Positions 7,360 through 11,410 of a DNA stretch of 11,410 bases are shown piece after piece. This DNA is from Dehalococcoidia bacterium (lineage in GTDB: Bacteria; Chloroflexota; Dehalococcoidia; GIF9; UBA5629), in contig JAQTLG010000024.1 of the NCBI GenBank assembly GCA_028715025.1, positions 1-11,410 of the forward strand. Reading direction: 5' to 3'. Below the pieces are notes generated by a model, which had not been told where the DNA came from, made no database searches, and saw only the letters and a list, made by a program, of their open reading frames with translations. Numbering within the stretch: position 1 is the stretch's first letter; each line of letters starts with the position of its first letter. Position numbers and translations under genes: made by a program.

Positions 7360-8443
7360 CGTGTGCTCCGTACTGATAATAGGCAGCGCAGCTTCCCTCC
7401 GAAGAGACCATACACGGTCCCACTGGATTTTCCGGTGTGCATGCTTTGCCGAATAGCCCGCAGTCCACCGGCCTTATGACTCCTCGCAGTATCTCCCCGC
7501 AACGGCAGCCGGCGTGCTCTCTAACAGGGGGCAACTCGACCTCGAACCTCCGGGCTGCGTCGTAACGATTGTATTTGTTTTTCAGACTCAATCCGCTTTT
7601 AGAGATATCTCCTATCCCTCGCCAGCAGGCATCCGTGGTATCGAAAACGTCATTCATTAAATCCTGCGCTCTGATATTGCCCTCCGGCCTGACTCCGCGG
7701 GTATAAGCAATATCGACGCGTGCAATCCCATCTTCGATCTGCTGAACCAGCATCTCGACTGCCTGTAAAATATCTACAGGCTCAAAGCCTGCAACGACGC
7801 AGGCTACACCATAATCCCTGGCATAGGCTTGATAAGGCTTCGTGCCTATAATCGTGCTGACGTGGCCGGGGCAGATGATGCCGTTCAGGTGGGTCTCGCC
7901 CAGCTCGAGCAGGGCCCGCATGGCGGGAGGAGTCATTTTGAGATGGCAGAGGATATAGAAGTTGTCGATCTTCTCCCTTTCCGCCTGCAGAACAGCGGAG
8001 GCCACGGTGGGCGCGGTTGTCTCAAAACCTACACCCAGGAAGACTACCAGCCTGTCAGGATTGACACGGGCTGCCTGTAATGCGTCCTGGGTGGAATATA
8101 CAATACGGATATCTCCGCCTGCTGCGCGGGCCTGCTGCAGGCTTGAATAGCTGCCCGGCACTTTGAGCATATCGCCGAAAGTCGTGATGATCAGACCGGG
8201 GACTTGGGAGAGTGCGATGGCCCGATCGATATCGCGGTTGGCTGTAACACACACGGGGCATCCGGGACCGGAGAGCATCTCGATATGCGGGGGCAGTAGC
8301 TGCCTGATACCGTTTCGCATTATGGCTACGGTGTGCCCACCGCAGAACTCCATAAGACGTGCCGGCCTGGTGGAGATCTGTGCAATTTTATCGGCCAGCC
8401 TGCGGGACAGACCCGGATCACGGAATTCGTCGATGAATTTCAT
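7352..8443 (-). CDS. hypD: Hydrogenase formation protein HypD (Fe-S scaffold)
   Basis: HypD (363 residues) is the redox-active [4Fe-4S] scaffold that, with HypC, assembles the Fe(CN)2CO unit. Its conserved motifs are all visible: MEFCGGHT with C34, GPGCPVC with C62 and C65 (59-65), GFETTAPT (139-146), and CPGHVS (191-196). The cysteine-rich C-terminus has C313, C315, C328, C335, C344 and C352, which includes the cluster ligands. The ATG at 8441-8443 gives the standard MKFIDEFRDP beginning. No Shine-Dalgarno sequence lies in front of it; instead a -10-like TAGAAT sits ten bases upstream, so the gene may have its own promoter with a very short leader. It is 86 bases downstream of the broken propeller gene and overlaps hypE by eight bases. 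Confidence 0.97.
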   Translation of the reverse strand: MKFIDEFRDPGLSRRLADKIAQISTRPARLMEFCGGHTVAIMRNGIRQLLPPHIEMLSGPGCPVCVTANRDIDRAIALSQVPGLIITTFGDMLKVPGSYSSLQQARAAGGDIRIVYSTQDALQAARVNPDRLVVFLGVGFETTAPTVASAVLQAEREKIDNFYILCHLKMTPPAMRALLELGETHLNGIICPGHVSTIIGTKPYQAYARDYGVACVVAGFEPVDILQAVEMLVQQIEDGIARVDIAYTRGVRPEGNIRAQDLMNDVFDTTDACWRGIGDISKSGLSLKNKYNRYDAARRFEVELPPVREHAGCRCGEILRGVIRPVDCGLFGKACTPENPVGPCMVSSEGSCAAYYQYGAHDG

Positions 8444-8452
8444 CAGGCCACA

Positions 8453-8482
8453 ATTCTACTTGAATAAAATGGATACGTACAA
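8453..8482 (-). promoter_or_regulatory. Possible promoter immediately upstream of hypD
   Basis: Read on the - strand, TAGAAT (8453-8458, 5 of 6 to the -10 consensus) is preceded 18 bases upstream by TTGTAC (3 of 6 to the -35 consensus). Transcription would begin about 8446, only a few bases before the hypD ATG. The -35 match is poor, so this is tentative. Confidence 0.3.
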
Positions 8483-8529
8483 ACCAGTTTTCACTCGGAC
8501 GATCCGCCTGCTATTGTGAGGTATCCAGC

Positions 8530-9555
8530 TCAGCGCCAGTCGGCTAATCCTGTATCACTACACTCGCTACGCGTTATACGTGTTTGATTGCTGCCGTCGG
8601 CGTTCATTATATAGATCTCCCCGTTATCGTTGATGCAATCACGTTTGGAATAAAACACGATCTTGCTGCCGTCCGGAGACCACGCTGGATACTTGTTATC
8701 GGTCAGGCCGGACGTGAGGCGGGTGCGTCCGCTGCCGTCCGGATACATGACGTAAACCTCGAAGTTGCCGTTTTCGTTGGATTGGAAGGCAATTCGGTTT
8801 CCGTCAGGCGACCATGCCGGGTATGTGTCGACCTGGGGTTTGTCGGTGACCCTTGTCTGGTTGGTACCATCGGAACGCATAATATATATCTCTGCATTGC
8901 CGTCACGGTCGCTCTGGAAGGCAATTCGGTTTCCGTCAGGCGACCAGCAGGGGGCGGCGTCATTAAAAGAATTGTTGGTCAGTCATACCTGGTTGCTGCC
9001 ATCGGCATTCATAACATATATCTGATCATTGCCGTCACGGTTGGATGAAAAGACGATTTTTTGGCTGTCGGGTGACCATGCCGGAAAGGCATCATCGGCA
9101 TCGGTATTGGTAAGGCGTATCTGGTTGCTTCCATCCGCATCGATGGAATAAATGTGCCAGTAGCCGTCCATGTCTGTGAAAAAGACTATATTTTTACCGT
9201 CGGGCGACCAGCGTGGGAACCGTTCCCCTCCAGTCTTATTATTTGTCAGCCTTTGCCAGTTGCTGCCGTCTTCATTGGATGTGTACATCTGCGGCCCCTC
9301 GTCATCGTTGGTGCCCGATATAAATACCAGCTTATGCAGGGTGACCGGGGTGCCGGCAGCCTGTGGTTTAACCTCCGGCAACACGGCTTCAGACGTGACA
9401 TTGTCGGTTTCCGGGGTCGCGATGGTGGTCTGTTTGGGTATATTTGAGGGAGTCTGGTCAGGCACTGCTGCCGGCTCTGTGGAGCAGGCCGTGCCGACCG
9501 TGCTGAAGATTACAATGATCAAAGCTGAGGCTGCTAATAATCTGTTGAGTTTCAT
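8530..9555 (-). pseudogene. TolB/PD40-type beta-propeller lipoprotein gene interrupted by an in-frame TGA
   Basis: A single reading frame of 342 codons runs from the ATG at 9553-9555 to the TGA at 8530-8532, broken only by a TGA at 8983-8985 (codon 191). The product starts with a signal sequence and Cys24 (GTAC), a probable lipoprotein, then a Pro/Thr-rich linker to about residue 70. Tandem TolB-like blades follow, each built as WSPDG...IVF.S.RDGN..IYVMNADGSNQxRLT; five WSPD motifs and a terminal LADWR indicate a six-bladed type propeller. At the stop the repeat expects arginine (NQV-stop-LTNN versus NQIRLTN), and CGA to TGA is one C-to-T change. The rest of the frame has no other lesion. As read, the N-terminal 190-residue piece would stop mid-propeller. 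A strong ribosome binding site, AGGAGG (9563-9568), lies seven bases before the ATG. TolB-like propellers bind proteins or ligands in the cell envelope; no catalytic role is evident. Recent inactivation, readthrough or a sequencing error are all possible. Confidence 0.88.
8783..8946. repeat. Exact 32-bp direct repeat inside the propeller gene
   Basis: Bases 8783-8814 and 8915-8946 are identical over 32 positions and are 132 bases (44 codons) apart, one blade length. They encode the WSPDGNRIAFQS core of successive blades. Other blades share protein sequence but not this DNA identity, so this pair points to a recent blade duplication or gene conversion. Confidence 0.85.
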
Positions 9556-9611
9556 CGGATTCCCTCCTCACGAAATAAGAGCTGTCTGTTCCGGGCTCGA
9601 GTTATGCTGGT

Positions 9612-9848
9612 TTACTGAAAGGCGGCGCTGCCGTCCGCGGCAACCATGCGCTCGAGAATATCCAGCGTTTCCTTTGCTTCAGCCTCGTCAAGCACATTAA
9701 TGGCATATCCCGTGTGAAGCAGGACGTAGTCACCTATGCGCGCCTCCGGCGTGAGAGCGATGCTGACCTTTCGGCTGACGCCTCCGATATCGACATCGGC
9801 CTGGTCACCTTCGATGCGGGTTATCTTGACCGGAACAGCGAGGCACAT
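9612..9848 (-). CDS. hypC: Hydrogenase assembly chaperone HypC/HupF
   Basis: HypC (78 residues) is the small chaperone that carries the iron centre with HypD and delivers it to the hydrogenase large subunit. The diagnostic MCLAVP start is present; Cys2, exposed after removal of Met1, is the iron/partner ligand. The OB-fold body follows with VKITRIEGDQADVDIGGVSRKVSIAL and GDYVLLHTGYAINVLDEAEA, and a short helical tail. The length is typical. No Shine-Dalgarno sequence precedes the ATG; a good -10 box lies only nine bases upstream, which suggests a leaderless or nearly leaderless mRNA. It heads the hypC-propeller-hypD-hypE-protease run; the propeller gene starts 56 bases after its stop. Confidence 0.96.
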   Translation of the reverse strand: MCLAVPVKITRIEGDQADVDIGGVSRKVSIALTPEARIGDYVLLHTGYAINVLDEAEAKETLDILERMVAADGSAAFQ

Positions 9849-9856
9849 TTGGTAAA

Positions 9857-9885
9857 AGTATAACCCAAGGCCATGGGGCTAACAA
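9857..9885 (-). promoter_or_regulatory. Predicted promoter of hypC, giving a very short or absent leader
   Basis: On the - strand, TTGTTA (9880-9885, 4 of 6) and TATACT (9857-9862, 5 of 6) are spaced by exactly 17 bases. The expected start of transcription, about 9850, is within two or three bases of the hypC ATG at 9848. It lies back to back with the CoA-transferase promoter, the two -35 boxes being seven bases apart. Confidence 0.5.
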
Positions 9886-9892
9886 ATCCGAC

Positions 9893-9922
9893 TTGCCAGC
9901 AGCGCTGCAAAAACCGGATAAT
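9893..9922 (+). promoter_or_regulatory. Predicted promoter of the CoA-transferase gene
   Basis: TTGCCA (9893-9898, 5 of 6) and GATAAT (9917-9922, 5 of 6) are separated by 18 bases. The start of transcription would be near 9929, giving a leader of about 30 bases that contains the strong ribosome binding site. The -10 box is wholly inside a 21-bp palindrome. Confidence 0.5.
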
Positions 9923-9931
9923 ATCCGGTTT
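9911..9931. promoter_or_regulatory. 21-bp perfect palindrome, candidate operator (or leftward terminator)
   Basis: Arms AAACCGGAT (9911-9919) and ATCCGGTTT (9923-9931) are exact inverted copies around AAT. The site covers the -10 box of the CoA-transferase promoter, as expected for a repressor operator. On the - strand the second arm runs directly into five T residues, so it could also act as an intrinsic terminator for leftward transcripts entering from hypF. Which role applies cannot be told from sequence. Confidence 0.6.
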
Positions 9932-9946
9932 GAATATCAGACTATT

Positions 9947-9954
9947 AAAGGAGG
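9947..9954 (+). promoter_or_regulatory. Strong ribosome binding site fixing the CoA-transferase start
   Basis: AAAGGAGG lies four bases before the ATG at 9959-9961. It decides in favour of this start over an in-frame TTG at 9893, which would put the -35 box and the palindrome inside the coding region. Confidence 0.85.
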
Positions 9955-9958
9955 AAAC

Positions 9959-11152
9959 ATGACCGGAGCACTGTCAGGAGTCCGTGTGGTGGACTTCAGC
10001 CGCATGTATGCGGGCCCATATTGTTCTATGATCCTGAGGGAGTTGGGTGCGGAGGTCATAAAGATAGAGTTTAGGGAGAGCGGTGATGCATGCAGGACCA
10101 TCCCGCCCATAACGGAAGGTGGGGAGGGGTATATATTTTCAATCCTTAATCGTGGCAAAAAGAGCATAACGCTGGAAATGAGGGATAAAGAAGGGCAGGA
10201 GATAGCGCGGGAGTTGATTAGGAAAGGCGATATATTGCTCGAGAACTTCACGCCCGGAGTAATGGACAGGCTGAACCTGGGCTGGGATAATGTCAGCAAG
10301 CTGAATCCGAGGCTGATCTATGCGTCGCTTTCCGGCTTCGGGCAGACGGGCCCCAACGCAGGCAGGGCAGCCTACGACACGGTTGCACAGGCTATGGGTG
10401 GTCTGATGAGCGTGACAGGGTTCCCCGAGAACCCGCCCACCAAGTGCGGCCCTCCTGTAGCTGACCTCTGTGGCGGCACCTATACGGTCATAGCCATTCT
10501 GGCAGCCCTTCAACATCGCAATTCCAGCGGCCAGGGCCAACGGGTAGACGTATCGCTGCAGGATTGTATATGGCTTATGACAGCAGTGGAGACCATTGCG
10601 CCCTTTGTGCTGAGCGGTCATTCGGCGGGAAGGATAGGCAATATGCATCCCAGTATAGTGCCGTGGAATAATTACCACGCGAAAGATGGCTATATTGTTC
10701 TTTGTGTGGTGACTATAGGCCAGTGGCAAAAATTGGCTGAGGTTATGGGCAGGCCCGAACTGATCGAAGACCCTGACACCCTGCCTCTGGCCTCGCGGGT
10801 AAAGCGCAGAGAGGAACTGGACAGCATTGTGGCTGATTGGGTTAAGGGCAGGACCGTGGCTGATATCCAGAGAATCATGGATGAAGCGTCATTGCCATGC
10901 GCGCCTGTCATGGACACCGAAAAACTTATCAGCGATCCGCACATACGCAGCCGCCAGATGGTGGTTGACGTGGAGCAGATGATTTCGGGGCCGCTCAAGA
11001 TGCCCGGCAGTGTTTTCAAGCTGTCAGTTACACCAGGTGATCCTTCGGCGCCGGCGCCGTTCCTGGGCGAACACAACAGTGAGATATATGGCGGTTTGCT
11101 CGGCTTAAGCGAGGCGAAGATCGAGGAGCTGACAGGAAAAGAGATCATATAA
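9959..11152 (+). CDS. CaiB/BaiF (class III) acyl-CoA transferase family protein
   Basis: The 397-residue product belongs to the class III CoA-transferase family (formyl-CoA transferase, CaiB, BaiF, alpha-methylacyl-CoA racemase). These enzymes move CoA between carboxylic acids through an aspartyl-CoA intermediate and form interlocked dimers. Visible signatures are LSGVRVVDFSRMYAGPYCSMILRELGAEVIKIE (residues 5-37), the NRGKKSITL stretch (64-72), the LLENFTPGVMDRLNLGW segment (93-109), SLSGFGQTGP (123-132), and the VADLCGGTYT motif with predicted catalytic D169. The C-terminal part has the usual APVMD and APFLGEHN stretches. The length is normal. The substrate cannot be assigned; acids from aromatic, carnitine-like or branched-chain degradation are possible. 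It is encoded on the strand opposite to the hyp genes and lies between hypF and hypC, so it is a separate transcription unit with its own promoter and candidate operator. No other CoA-pathway gene is adjacent. Confidence 0.94.
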   Translation: MTGALSGVRVVDFSRMYAGPYCSMILRELGAEVIKIEFRESGDACRTIPPITEGGEGYIFSILNRGKKSITLEMRDKEGQEIARELIRKGDILLENFTPGVMDRLNLGWDNVSKLNPRLIYASLSGFGQTGPNAGRAAYDTVAQAMGGLMSVTGFPENPPTKCGPPVADLCGGTYTVIAILAALQHRNSSGQGQRVDVSLQDCIWLMTAVETIAPFVLSGHSAGRIGNMHPSIVPWNNYHAKDGYIVLCVVTIGQWQKLAEVMGRPELIEDPDTLPLASRVKRREELDSIVADWVKGRTVADIQRIMDEASLPCAPVMDTEKLISDPHIRSRQMVVDVEQMISGPLKMPGSVFKLSVTPGDPSAPAPFLGEHNSEIYGGLLGLSEAKIEELTGKEII

Positions 11153-11206
11153 TTTCTTGTAGCTATTTCTCTATACCGGTGATCCTGACCTCTCGCTCGG
11201 CCGATG

Positions 11207-11410
11207 TCAGTTGGACTGACGAGCCATCAGTGATCTGCCGGCTATAATAGCCTGCCCGAGCGAGATGCCCCCGTCATTGGCAGGCACGTTCCTGTGCGTG
11301 AGTATTTGAAACCCGCTGTGCCTGAGTAAAGCGGTTACCTTGCTGAGCAGCAGGCGGTTTTGGAAGCAACCCCCGCTTAGCGCAACAGTGCTTAGCCCGG
11401 ACTGAGCTTT
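11207..11410 (-). CDS. hypF: Carbamoyltransferase HypF, C-terminal 67 residues (5' part outside window)
   Basis: An open frame without a start in the window runs leftward from the last base to the TGA at 11207-11209. It reads VALSGGCFQNRLLLSKV, then GFQILTHRNVPANDGGISLGQAIIAG, and ends ARQSN. LSGGxFQNRLL and the VPxNDGGISLGQA block are the diagnostic C-terminal end of HypF (YrdC/Kae1-like carbamoyltransferase). HypF makes carbamoyl-adenylate from carbamoyl phosphate and transfers the carbamoyl group to the HypE terminal cysteine. Only the extreme C-terminus is visible, so integrity of the rest is unknown. It converges with the CoA-transferase gene, the stop codons being 54 bases apart. Confidence 0.93.
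   Translation of the reverse strand, partial: KAQSGLSTVALSGGCFQNRLLLSKVTALLRHSGFQILTHRNVPANDGGISLGQAIIAGRSLMARQSN

Noticed and set aside
8530..8880. Separate 116-residue PD40 protein starting at an internal ATG
   Set aside because: It is in the same frame as the upstream lipoprotein and continues its repeats without gap; it is the distal part of one interrupted gene. No ribosome binding site supports an independent start.
8983..8985. TGA as a selenocysteine codon
   Set aside because: The aligned position is arginine in the other blades, it is not a redox site, and no clear stem-loop follows. Several other genes here use TGA as a normal stop.
8584..9700. Long + strand open frames opposite the propeller gene
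   Set aside because: They mirror the repeat periodicity of the - strand gene and have no domain or ribosome binding site of their own.
9893..9958. 22-codon N-terminal extension of the CoA-transferase from an in-frame TTG
   Set aside because: The ATG at 9959 has a near-perfect ribosome binding site and gives the family-standard N-terminus; the extension would cover the promoter and palindrome.
11206..11220. Hairpin GTCAGT-TGG-ACTGAC at the hypF stop as a terminator
   Set aside because: The stem is short, GC-poor, overlaps the coding end, and no T tract follows on either strand.

Overview
The window (about 11.4 kb, moderate GC by eye) reads as ordinary bacterial chromosome that is densely packed with short intergenic gaps. 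It has no rRNA, tRNA, CRISPR array or insertion sequence that I can see. An anaerobic or facultative organism is likely, because a [NiFe]-hydrogenase maturation set is present. The style (orphan branched-chain amino-acid type binding protein, class III CoA-transferase, PAS/HD-GYP sensor, small HNH protein) would fit Chloroflexota such as Dehalococcoidia. That placement is an inference from gene content, not a sequence match.

Left part, + strand (1-1766): the 3' end of an unrecognised gene, a small FMN split-barrel (pyridoxamine-phosphate-oxidase-like) protein, and an RlmB/TrmH-family rRNA 2'-O-methyltransferase. Next, on the - strand (1834-4086), is a 750-residue cytosolic sensor with four PAS domains and a C-terminal HD-GYP domain, predicted to be a cyclic-di-GMP phosphodiesterase. 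It is transcribed divergently from an exported type I periplasmic binding protein (4266-5444). Both promoters can be seen in the shared 179-bp gap.

Right part: a - strand hydrogenase maturation cluster. In transcription order it runs hypF (only the C-terminal 67 codons, at the window end), then hypC, a TolB/PD40-type beta-propeller lipoprotein gene, hypD, hypE, a hydrogenase maturation protease, and a small HNH protein. HypF, HypC, HypD and HypE act together to make and deliver the Fe(CN)2CO group of [NiFe]-hydrogenase. The protease trims the hydrogenase large subunit once nickel is in. No hydrogenase structural gene, hypA or hypB lies in the window. A CaiB/BaiF CoA-transferase (9959-11152) sits on the + strand between hypF and hypC.

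Most notable points: the propeller gene separates hypC from hypD and is broken by a single in-frame TGA exactly where the repeat pattern calls for arginine. hypC and hypD lack Shine-Dalgarno sequences and have -10-like boxes so close to the ATG that their mRNAs may be leaderless. A 21-bp palindrome covers the -10 box of the CoA-transferase promoter. I did not find convincing evidence of a wholly undescribed system; the cluster is a recognisable hyp locus with unusual arrangement.
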